DNA from: Thermoleophilia bacterium
GTDB lineage: Bacteria > Actinomycetota > Thermoleophilia > Gaiellales > Gaiellaceae
Length of the DNA: 34,136 nt
Direction: 5' to 3'
Assembly (NCBI GenBank): GCA_020845695.1
Contig: JADLFG010000078.1
Coordinates: 1 to 34,136 of the forward strand
The notes under the pieces: generated by a model
The model's database searches: none
What the model was told of the DNA's origin: nothing
The model's input: only the letters and a program-made list of their open reading frames with translations
Position numbers and translations under genes: made by a program
In this document: positions 6,911 to 13,462 of the stretch, in pieces
Position numbering within the stretch: position 1 is the first letter of the stretch
How the letters are laid out: every line of letters begins with the position of its first letter

Positions 6911-7953
6911 GCGCGCAATCGCAGGCCGGTCCGCCGGCGGGTCTCGCCGGCCTCGAGGCAGGTGGCGGCTGCGCGGCGAAGTACTCGGCGGCGCTGCTCG
7001 AGAGGCTGCTCGCCGGCTACGTGCCCGCGGCTGCTGCCGAGCTGCTCGTCGGGCTCGACCCGCCCGACGACGCGGCCGTCTACCGGCTCGACGCCGAGCG
7101 CGCGATCGTCCTCACCGCCGACTTCTTCCCGCCGATGGTCGACGATCCGGAGCAGTTCGGAGCGATCGCCGCCGCCAACGCGCTCAACGACGTGTTCGCG
7201 ATGGGCGGCCGGCCGCTCGTCGCCCTGTCGCTCGCCGCCTTTCCCGAGGAGCTGCCGCTCGGAACGGTGCGGGCGGTGCTGGACGCCGCCGCCGCCAAGG
7301 TCGCGGAGAGCGGCGCGATCCTCGCCGGCGGCCACACGATCCGTGACTCCGAGCCGAAGTACGGCCTCGCCGTCGTCGGCACCGTCCACCCGGACGCGAT
7401 CTGGCGCAAGGGCGGAGCGCGGCCCGGGGACGTGCTCCTCCTGACGAAACCGCTCGGCACCGGGCTCGTCCTCGCGGGCGCTCGCGCGGGGCTGCTCGGC
7501 GAGGCGGAGCTCCTCGCCGCGACCGCCTCGATGACAACCCTCAACGGGGCCGCGGCGGACGCCCTGCGTCCGTTCGAGCCGAACGCGGTCACCGACGTGA
7601 CCGGGTTCGGGCTGCTCGGCCACGGGCACGAGGTCGCGGAGCGAAGCGGTGTCCGGCTCGTGATCGAGGGGGAACGGCTGCCCTGGCTGCCGGGCGCCCG
7701 GGCAGCGGCTAGCGCCGGCCTCGCCACCGGCGGTGCGGCTCGTAACCGCGACTTCGCCGGCGGCGCGGTCGATCCGGCGCCGGCGAGCGGCGAGGTGGCC
7801 GCGCTCGGGTACGACCCGCAGACCGCCGGCGGCCTGCTCGTCTCGCTGCCCGCCGAGCGGGTCGCGGTGCTCGAGGCGGCGTTCCGCTCGCTCGGGCTGT
7901 TCCTCGCGCGGATCGGCAGGGTCGAGCCTGGCAGCGGCGTCGCGTGCGTCTGA
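6868..7953 (+). CDS. selD: Selenide, water dikinase (selenophosphate synthase)
   Basis: SelD makes selenophosphate from selenide and ATP for selenocysteine and selenouridine synthesis. The N-terminal GGGCAAK holds the catalytic Cys and Lys (Cys35 and Lys38 from the start used here), a Cys version and not a Sec one. PurM-like ATP-binding motifs follow: LTADFFPPMVDDP, AANALNDVFAMGG, LAGGHTI, DVTGFGLLGH and YDPQTAGGLL. The domain is complete to the C-terminus. The start is unclear. Homology suggests a start near 6909, but the codon there is GTA within GTAA. The only GTGs in frame nearby are 6859 and 6868, which overlap the sulfurtransferase end and lack ribosome sites. No selA, selB, tRNA-Sec or selenoprotein gene is in the window. 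Confidence 0.93.
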   Translation: MGQPRRRPDREGPVSAQSQAGPPAGLAGLEAGGGCAAKYSAALLERLLAGYVPAAAAELLVGLDPPDDAAVYRLDAERAIVLTADFFPPMVDDPEQFGAIAAANALNDVFAMGGRPLVALSLAAFPEELPLGTVRAVLDAAAAKVAESGAILAGGHTIRDSEPKYGLAVVGTVHPDAIWRKGGARPGDVLLLTKPLGTGLVLAGARAGLLGEAELLAATASMTTLNGAAADALRPFEPNAVTDVTGFGLLGHGHEVAERSGVRLVIEGERLPWLPGARAAASAGLATGGAARNRDFAGGAVDPAPASGEVAALGYDPQTAGGLLVSLPAERVAVLEAAFRSLGLFLARIGRVEPGSGVACV

Positions 7954-7973
7954 GCACCCGGCCGCGGGTGCTC
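7952..7973 (+). terminator. Hairpin overlapping the selD stop codon
   Basis: GAGCACCCG (7952-7960) and CGGGTGCTC (7965-7973) form a perfect 9-bp stem with a GCCG loop. The stop TGA is partly in the stem. There is no U-tract. It probably ends the selD transcript before the PAC2 promoter at 7995. Confidence 0.6.
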
Positions 7974-7994
7974 GGCACGCTCGCCCCCCGCGCA

Positions 7995-8000
7995 TAGACT
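7995..8000 (+). promoter_or_regulatory. -10 element TAGACT upstream of the PAC2 gene
   Basis: TAGACT is followed by seven bases and then ATC (8008), exactly where the start codon of a leaderless gene would be in this genome. See the PAC2 entry. Confidence 0.5.
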
Positions 8001-8007
8001 GCAGCGC

Positions 8008-8910
8008 ATCGGCGCGCACCTTCGTCTCTCGGAACGGCCGGAGCTTCGCAGACCGGCCCTGATCACCGCGTTTCGCGGCTGGAACGACGGTGCCCAGGGC
8101 GCCACGCTGGCCGCCGGCTTCCTCGCGCGGGCCTGGAACGCGACGCGCTTCGCCGACATCGACCCGGAGGAGTTCTTCGACTTTCAGGCGGTGCGCCCGC
8201 ACGTCTCCCTCGACGAGGGCCTGACGCGCCACATCGACTGGCCCGAGAACGCGCTCTACTCCGCCCCGCTGCCGGTGCTGCCGCCCGCTCCGGAGCGCGA
8301 CGCGGTGCTCCTGATCGGAGTCGAGCCGAACACGCGCTGGCGTGCGTTCACCGGGGAGATCGTCGGGCTCGCCCGGGAGCTCGACGTGGAGCTCGTGATC
8401 ACGCTCGGCGCGCTGCTCGCCGACGTGCCGCACACGCGCCCGTGCCCCGTCACCGGCTCCGCGACCGACGCGAAGCTGGTCGAGGAGCTCGGGCTGGCCA
8501 CGTCCCGCTACGAGGGCCCGACGGGGATCGTCGGCGTCCTCCACGACGCCTGCCGCGAGGCATCGCTTCCGTCCGTCAGCCTCTGGGCCGCCGTCCCCCA
8601 CTACGCGTCGCTCGCCCCCAGCCCGAGGGCCGCGCTCGCGCTCTGCAAGCGGCTCACGGAGCTGGTCGGCGCCGAGCTCGACCTCGAGGAGCTCGAGGTG
8701 GCGGGCGACACGTACGAGCGGCAGGTGAGCAGCGCGGTCGCGTCGGACGAGGAGACGGCCGCCTACGTGCGCGAGCTCGAGCGGCGAGCGGACGAGCTCG
8801 ACGCGGAGGAGAGCCTGCCGAGCGGGGACACGCTCGCGGCGGAGCTGACGCGCTTCCTGCGCGAGCACGAGGAACGTCGCCGCCGCGAGGCGGAGGACGG
8901 GGAGGGCTAG
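8008..8910 (+). CDS. PAC2-family (proteasome assembly chaperone-like) protein with non-canonical start
   Basis: The frame encodes the PAC2 N-terminal signature (RRPALITAFRGWNDGAQGA at about residues 15-33), then LLIGVEPNTRWRAFTGEIV, TLGALLADVPHTRPCPVTGS and VPHYASLAPSPRAALAL, and a charged C-terminal helix. Actinobacterial PAC2 proteins are common; their role is not well defined. The first ATG or GTG in frame is at 8191, which would delete the conserved N-terminus. From the selD stop (7953) to 8190 there is no ATG, GTG or TTG in this frame. TAGACT followed by seven bases and ATC at 8008 suggests a leaderless ATC start giving 300 residues; CTG 7999 is an alternative. A sequence error is also possible. 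The family is clear; the start is not. Confidence 0.8.
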   Translation: MGAHLRLSERPELRRPALITAFRGWNDGAQGATLAAGFLARAWNATRFADIDPEEFFDFQAVRPHVSLDEGLTRHIDWPENALYSAPLPVLPPAPERDAVLLIGVEPNTRWRAFTGEIVGLARELDVELVITLGALLADVPHTRPCPVTGSATDAKLVEELGLATSRYEGPTGIVGVLHDACREASLPSVSLWAAVPHYASLAPSPRAALALCKRLTELVGAELDLEELEVAGDTYERQVSSAVASDEETAAYVRELERRADELDAEESLPSGDTLAAELTRFLREHEERRRREAEDGEG

Positions 8911-8944
8911 CTCGGCCGCTCGCGCCACCGCGCGGGAGACGCGC

Positions 8945-9031
8945 GCATGGGCGGGACTCACCCCGCCTGACCCGATCCGGGCACCATGCGGCGGGACAGG
9001 TCGCGGGCCCGACACGTCCCGCCCCCACACG
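8945..9031. repeat. 87-bp palindromic repeat element, copy 1
   Basis: It aligns without gaps to copy 2 at an offset of 114 bp; the core GACCCGATCCGGGCACCA is identical. The ends are GGGCGGGACT and ACGTCCCGCCC, which form inverted arms. It lies at the convergent junction of the PAC2 and helicase genes. Confidence 0.8.
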
Positions 9032-9058
9032 AACCACCGCGACCGCGACCGCCCGGGC

Positions 9059-9145
9059 GTAGGGGCGGGACTTGTCCCGCCCGACCCGATCCGGGCACCA
9101 GGCAACGGGACCGGCCGCGGACCGGACAAGTCCGGCCCCTACACG
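9059..9145. repeat. 87-bp palindromic repeat element, copy 2
   Basis: The left part holds the perfect hairpin GGGCGGGAC-TT-GTCCCGCCC and the right part CCGGAC-AA-GTCCGG. The outer ends GTAGGGGC and GCCCCTAC are also complementary, so the whole unit folds on itself. It is REP- or MITE-like and non-coding. Confidence 0.85.
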
Positions 9146-9174
9146 CCCCGACCCCGGCCTCCGGTCAGGGGCGA

Positions 9175-11634
9175 CTAGGAGGCGGCTTCGGCCGGCTCGG
9201 GCGTTCCCGTTGGGTCGGGACCCTCTGCCGGCTCGCCGGGCTGGTCGGGCGCGCCGGCGGCGGCAGCCTCCGCCGCCTGGCCGTCGCGCTTGCGCCGCCG
9301 GCGGCGGCGGCGGGACTTCGCGGCCGGTGCCTTCGGGGCCGGCAAGTTCTCCGCCAGCGCGTCCGCGACCTCCCAGATCGTGCCGATCCGAGCCCGAGCC
9401 CGCTCGATCAGCTGCTGGGCGGTCGGCGTGTAACCCTCCGCGGAGGCGAGCAGCGCGACGGCCACGGGGAGCGGCTGCTCCAGCGCGACGTTGACGAGCC
9501 GGGCCGCGTTCTCCTCGTGGCGGTGCCCGCGGGAGTTCGCCAGCGCGCCGAGCAGCCGCTTCGCGTCGGGCAGATCGGCGCTGGCCCGGCGATCCTGGAG
9601 CTTTCGCATCGCCCGGGCGAGCTTCCACGTCCAGCGCACGACGATGTCCTCCGGCGCGTCGACCTTGCCGTCCGCGAGCGCGCGGAGCAGCACCCGCACC
9701 CCGTCCGTGCGGTCCTTCTCCCACGTCGGCGCCGAAGTCACGATCGTGACGAGATCGTCGAAGCTGGCGCGGTCGACGGTGGTCGCAACGCGGTCGCCGA
9801 GCGCGGCCAGCCGCAGGCGGCGGTTCGGGTTCTCGGCCGCGCAGCTCATCAGGAACAGCTCGCGGCACTCGCGACTCGCTCGGGCGAGCTTCTCCGCGAA
9901 CGCCTGGCGCTCGTCGAAGCGAAGCTGGCGCCCGGCCAGGCGCGCCCACAGCTCCTGCTCGTCGGAAGCGAGCCTGGAAGGATCGACCCGCTGCCACTCA
10001 CGCGCGATCACGGTCAGCCGCCGCCGCGGATCGGGCGTGACCGGTGCCAGCCACGTGGCCGGCGAGAGCTTGCGGCGGGCCCGGCGCTGCACGCGGCGAC
10101 GTGGCGCCGGCGTGACCCGCGCGCCCGGGCGGTAGAAGTCGGAGTCGAGCAGGCTGTGCAGCGTCACGGTCCGCTCCGTGTGCGTGGCGGCCGGGTCGAC
10201 GAAGTCGACGATGAGGCCCGCCTCCTTGCGCGGGTGGATGCGCATGACCCGGCCGATCCGCTGCTGGTAGACGCGCCGGCTCGCCGTCGGCGCCAGATGC
10301 ATGCAGACGGTTGCCCGGGGGGAGTTCCACCCCTCGGCCAGCAGCTGCGCGTTGATCAGCACGTTGATCTCGCCGCGCTCGTACGCGGCGAGCGTCTCCG
10401 CCAGGCGCAGCGGGGGCGTGCGGCCGCTGACCGCCTCCGCCTTCAGGCCCGCGGCCCGGAACTCGCGCGCGAGGTTGTACGCGTGGTCTACCCCGGCCGC
10501 GTACACGATCCCCGGGGTAGCGTCGAACCGGTCGCGGTAGAGGCTGGCGGCAGCCTGGTTGATCAGCTCGTGGTCGAGGATCCGTGCAAGCGCCTCCTGG
10601 TCGTAGTCGCCGCCCACGATCGGAACCGACGAGATCGCGGTCGCGGGCGGCACGCGCAGGCAGCGCAGCGGCGCGATCAGCCCGCGCCTGGCCGCGTCGC
10701 CGAGCGGCAGATCGTCGACCGATGCCGGGAAGACGTCCGAGACCTGCTTGGCGATCAGTTGCTCGGTCGCGGTCATGCCGATGTAGATCGGCTCGGTCAG
10801 GCTGCGGATGGCCGCGCTCGTCTTCTCCCCGAGCGCCGTGTGCGCCTCGTCGCAGATCACGAGCTGGTACGCGGTGCGACTGAGTGAGCCGACGTGGCGA
10901 GCGAACCACGCGTACGTCTGGATCGTGAGCAGATTCGGTCGCAGCGGCTCGGTGCCGCGCAGGACCGCCTCCGAGAGGCGCCCGCCGTACCCCTCGGCGG
11001 TCAGGTCGCGGTTGAACTGATCCACGAGCAGCCGCCGGTGGGTGAGGATCAGGACGCCCATTGTCCTGGCCGCCTCGACGAAGCCGGCGGCGGCGATCGT
11101 CTTCCCTGACGCGGTCGGGTGGCGGAAGCGGAAGCGCCGCTCCGCACCGGGATCGTCGACGGCCGGCGGCTCCTCCTCGCCGCCCTGGTCGACCTCGTCC
11201 TCCTCCTCGTCCTCGTCGATGTCCCCGTCGGGCTCGGGCTGGCCCCCGTTCCCGTCGCCGTTCTGGGTCTCGGCACGCTCGTTGCGCGCGATCAGCTCGG
11301 TCAGCATCCCCGCGAGCGCGTCGATCTGGTGTCGGCGAAGCTCGGTTCCGGACGCGACGCTCGGCGCCTCCTCAGCCAGCACCCGCTCGAGCCCGAGCAT
11401 CAGCGCGAACTCGACCCGCCACCCGGATGAGGGAAAGCGCCGGCCCGCCGCGAGCTCGGCGAGCGCCGCGTCGAGCGCGCGACGGCGCGCCTGGCCGGGC
11501 GCAAGCGCTGCCGCGGCGTCCTCGCCGGGGCGAAGGAACGGCTCGCCCGCCCACTCGGCGGCGGTCCGGGCAGCCGCGACCAGCTCGTCGAGCTCGTGCG
11601 ACGCAGCGGTCGAGTGCGGTATCGCTTCTTGCAT
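9175..11634 (-). CDS. Superfamily 2 DEAD/DEAH-box helicase with acidic insert
   Basis: The protein has 819 residues from ATG 11634; a TTG at 11643 would add three. Counting from the ATG: motif I HPTASGKT at ~172-179, motif II DEAH at 262-265, motif III TAT at ~288, and motif VI QQRIGRVMRIH at ~457-467. It is thus a complete ATP-dependent SF2 helicase core related to the SSL2/COG1061 group. Between the Q-motif-like segment (RRHQIDALAGML) and motif I lies a strongly acidic insert of ~45 residues (DIDEDEEEDEVDQGGEEE). After the core comes a helical region of ~300 residues that I cannot assign, then an arginine-rich stretch ([14 protein letters not shown]) and an Ala/Pro/Glu tail. No nuclease motif is seen. 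Likely roles are DNA repair or nucleic-acid remodelling. XRE-TPR 2 lies upstream on the same strand. Confidence 0.88.
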   Translation of the reverse strand: MQEAIPHSTAASHELDELVAAARTAAEWAGEPFLRPGEDAAAALAPGQARRRALDAALAELAAGRRFPSSGWRVEFALMLGLERVLAEEAPSVASGTELRRHQIDALAGMLTELIARNERAETQNGDGNGGQPEPDGDIDEDEEEDEVDQGGEEEPPAVDDPGAERRFRFRHPTASGKTIAAAGFVEAARTMGVLILTHRRLLVDQFNRDLTAEGYGGRLSEAVLRGTEPLRPNLLTIQTYAWFARHVGSLSRTAYQLVICDEAHTALGEKTSAAIRSLTEPIYIGMTATEQLIAKQVSDVFPASVDDLPLGDAARRGLIAPLRCLRVPPATAISSVPIVGGDYDQEALARILDHELINQAAASLYRDRFDATPGIVYAAGVDHAYNLAREFRAAGLKAEAVSGRTPPLRLAETLAAYERGEINVLINAQLLAEGWNSPRATVCMHLAPTASRRVYQQRIGRVMRIHPRKEAGLIVDFVDPAATHTERTVTLHSLLDSDFYRPGARVTPAPRRRVQRRARRKLSPATWLAPVTPDPRRRLTVIAREWQRVDPSRLASDEQELWARLAGRQLRFDERQAFAEKLARASRECRELFLMSCAAENPNRRLRLAALGDRVATTVDRASFDDLVTIVTSAPTWEKDRTDGVRVLLRALADGKVDAPEDIVVRWTWKLARAMRKLQDRRASADLPDAKRLLGALANSRGHRHEENAARLVNVALEQPLPVAVALLASAEGYTPTAQQLIERARARIGTIWEVADALAENLPAPKAPAAKSRRRRRRRKRDGQAAEAAAAGAPDQPGEPAEGPDPTGTPEPAEAAS

Positions 11635-11684
11635 GTGACGCAAGGCGAGCGCGCCGCCAGGAATCAGATGGATGAGGCGCGCAG

Positions 11685-11703
11685 CGGGCAGACCCCCTGC
11701 CCG
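11685..11703 (-). terminator. Hairpin CGGGCAG-loop-CTGCCCG between XRE-TPR 2 and the helicase
   Basis: A 7-bp stem with a 5-nt loop lies 32 nt past the end of XRE-TPR 2 on the minus strand. It may terminate that gene. Because it follows the candidate helicase promoter, it could also sit in the helicase 5' leader. Confidence 0.4.
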
Positions 11704-11709
11704 TCGCTA

Positions 11710-11715
11710 ATCATA
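11710..11715 (-). promoter_or_regulatory. -10 element TATGAT of the helicase gene
   Basis: On the minus strand TATGAT lies about 75 nt before the helicase ATG, suggesting its own promoter and a leader of roughly 70 nt. The -35 region is weak. Confidence 0.4.
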
Positions 11716-11734
11716 CCGAACGGTGCGGAGGGCG

Positions 11735-13039
11735 CTACGCCAGCGCTCGGCCGGCGCGCTCCTGCACCCCGAGCGCCCGCTTCAGCGTCTCGAGCGCCTC
11801 GTCCCTGCGCCCCCCGGCCTCGAGCTGCTGTGCGAGCCCCTTGTACGCCTCGACGAGGTGGCGGGTCGGCGGCTGCGCCTCGAGCAGCTCGATCCCGAGC
11901 TCGTACAGCTCGCGGGCACGGGCGCCGTCGCCGAGATCGGCGAAGATCCCCGCGAGGAGCGTGAACGCCCGTCCGCCCTCGAGCGGCTCGGCCTCCCCGA
12001 GTCGGGGGGTGATCTCCATCGCGAGCGCCGCCGCCTGCTCGGGTCGCCCGAGCGCGACGAGGGCGCGCGCCTCCTCGACCCGGTAGTGCGCGACCTCGAC
12101 CGGGGAGGCCGTCGCGGCGAGCAGCGGCCAGCCGGCGGTGAGCAGATCGGCCGCCTCGCGGGCGCGCCCGGTGTCCAGGTAGATGCCCGCGAGCAGCTGG
12201 TGGGCCCGCGCGATCGCGTGGGTATCCTCGGTGGCCCGCAGGGTCTCGAGCGCGCGAAGCGCGTAGCCCTCGGCCTGCCCGGCCCGTCCCTGCTCGACGA
12301 GGAGCCGCGAGCGTGACCAGTAGAGCCGCGCGCGCGTGTACGGGTCCTCGACGTCACCGCCCGCCTCGAGCGCTCGCGCCACCACCCGCTCCGCCTCGGC
12401 GAAGCTGCCGCTGTCCGTGAGGGCGTAGCCGAGCAGGCACGCGAAGCGGACGTAGCGGACGGGGTCACGCTCTCGCTCGAAACGCTCGACACAGCGCTCG
12501 AAGATCGCGATCGCGGGCACGAGGTCGCCGAGCGTCCCGTAGGCGCGGCCGAGCGCCTCCGCGAGCGCCGGCCGCTCCGAAGGATCGCCCCCGGCGAGCA
12601 CGAGCGCGCGCTCGAGCAGCCCAACCGCCTCCCGCTCGCGTCCCTCGCGCACGGCGACGAGCCCGAGCCCCTCGAGCGCGTCCGCGTGCTCGAGGTCCGT
12701 CTGCGCCTCGGTGAGCAGGCGCTCGTACAGGGAGCGCGCGGACTCGACGTCGTCGAGCCGGAGCGCGAGCTCGGCGTCCACAAGTCGGGGCGACCGGTCG
12801 CGAGGGCGTTCCTCGCCGGTGGCCAGGAAGTCCTCGCTGACGCCGAGCTTGCGGCCGAGCTCCCGCAGGAGCTGGAGCGACGGGATGCGCTCGCCCGCCT
12901 CGATTCGCGAGATGTACGCGGGAGAGCAGCCGTTGAAGGAGAGCTGACGCTGGCTGAGGCCGGCCCGCTCGCGCGCCGCGCGCAGGCGCTCGCCGGCCGC
13001 CTCGGGGCTGTCGACATGTGTTGACTTTTGTCGCGGCAT
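11735..13039 (-). CDS. XRE-family HTH regulator with C-terminal TPR domain (copy 2)
   Basis: The 434-residue protein has an XRE HTH at ~residues 16-72 (LSQRQLSFNG, YISRIEAGERIPSLQLL) followed by about ten TPR-like helix pairs to the C-terminus (for example YGTLGDLVPAIAIFERCVERF). Layout and length match the regulator at 3396-4715, though identity is modest. ATG 13039 is chosen because GAGGAGG lies 4 nt upstream; a longer frame to 13069 has no such site. A 27-residue peptide gene starts 95 bp away in the opposite direction, with a promoter box that overlaps this gene's own. That fits a regulator controlling itself and a cognate peptide, as in some RRNPP systems. Peptide sensing is inference. 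Confidence 0.85.
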   Translation of the reverse strand: MPRQKSTHVDSPEAAGERLRAARERAGLSQRQLSFNGCSPAYISRIEAGERIPSLQLLRELGRKLGVSEDFLATGEERPRDRSPRLVDAELALRLDDVESARSLYERLLTEAQTDLEHADALEGLGLVAVREGREREAVGLLERALVLAGGDPSERPALAEALGRAYGTLGDLVPAIAIFERCVERFERERDPVRYVRFACLLGYALTDSGSFAEAERVVARALEAGGDVEDPYTRARLYWSRSRLLVEQGRAGQAEGYALRALETLRATEDTHAIARAHQLLAGIYLDTGRAREAADLLTAGWPLLAATASPVEVAHYRVEEARALVALGRPEQAAALAMEITPRLGEAEPLEGGRAFTLLAGIFADLGDGARARELYELGIELLEAQPPTRHLVEAYKGLAQQLEAGGRRDEALETLKRALGVQERAGRALA

Positions 13040-13051
13040 CTGCCCTCCTCG

Positions 13052-13059
13052 TCTATACT
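13052..13059. promoter_or_regulatory. Overlapping divergent -10 boxes of XRE-TPR 2 and the peptide gene
   Basis: On the plus strand TATACT (13054-13059) could serve the peptide gene at 13134. On the minus strand TATAGA (13052-13057) lies 12 nt before ATG 13039 of the regulator. The two boxes share TATA, so the promoters should be mutually exclusive or jointly repressed. The -35 regions are weak on both sides. Confidence 0.4.
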
Positions 13060-13133
13060 CGGTTGCCAACTCCGTTCTTCCCCGGGCCCGGGGCTATCCC
13101 CTAGTCACGTTCGACACAAAGGATGGTCCCGGA

Positions 13134-13217
13134 ATGTTCAGGATTCGCCTCCTCACGCTGGCCGCGTCTCTTGGGATGCTTGCTGCGTTCCTCGGCAAGG
13201 CCCCCTGGGGCCCGTAG
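13134..13217 (+). CDS. 27-residue hydrophobic peptide divergent from XRE-TPR 2 (candidate pro-peptide)
   Basis: ATG 13134 has AAAGGA ten bases upstream (13118-13123). The ORF ends at TAG 13215-13217. The product starts MFRIR, continues with a hydrophobic core of about 15 residues (LLTLAASLGMLAAFLG) and ends with the short tail KAPWGP. Basic start, hydrophobic core and polar tail match the 28-residue peptide at 4735, although the tails differ. Each of the two peptides lies beside an XRE-TPR regulator, which is why I annotate them despite their size. Cleavage after the hydrophobic core would release a tail of about 6-8 residues, the size of known RRNPP signals. This is a hypothesis. Confidence 0.6.
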   Translation: MFRIRLLTLAASLGMLAAFLGKAPWGP

Positions 13218-13408
13218 GTCGGGTGCGCTGAACCTAGCACGTTCTGTCAACACGCGCTCGCGGTGGCGGGGCCGGAGACCCGCCACCGCGCCAGTTCGGC
13301 GGGCGGCGGCGCTTACCTCTGTCGGCGAATGCTCGCCGGGCTAGTTCCGGTCGTGACTGTAGACAGCCATCGCTACGAAGCGTAGGCGGCGGGAGCGTAG
13401 GCGACAGT

Positions 13409-13444
13409 CCCCGGATCGGCGCGGTCATCCTCCCTCGTCCGGGG
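13409..13444. terminator. Weak inverted repeat at a convergent junction
   Basis: CCCCGGA (13409-13415) and TCCGGGG (13438-13444) are complementary, with a 22-nt loop. They lie between the plus-strand peptide gene and the minus-strand hydrolase. The rest of the gap 13218-13462 shows no gene or tRNA. Confidence 0.3.
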
Positions 13445-13462
13445 CACATCACCCCCCGGAAC

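Noticed and set aside
6847..9129. Minus-strand 760-residue frame over selD and PAC2
   Set aside because: Antisense shadow typical of high-GC DNA; selD and PAC2 on the plus strand have full family motifs.
13218..13462. tRNA gene search in this and other gaps
   Set aside because: No GTTCGAnTC-type T-arm with a matching acceptor stem was found in any intergenic region.
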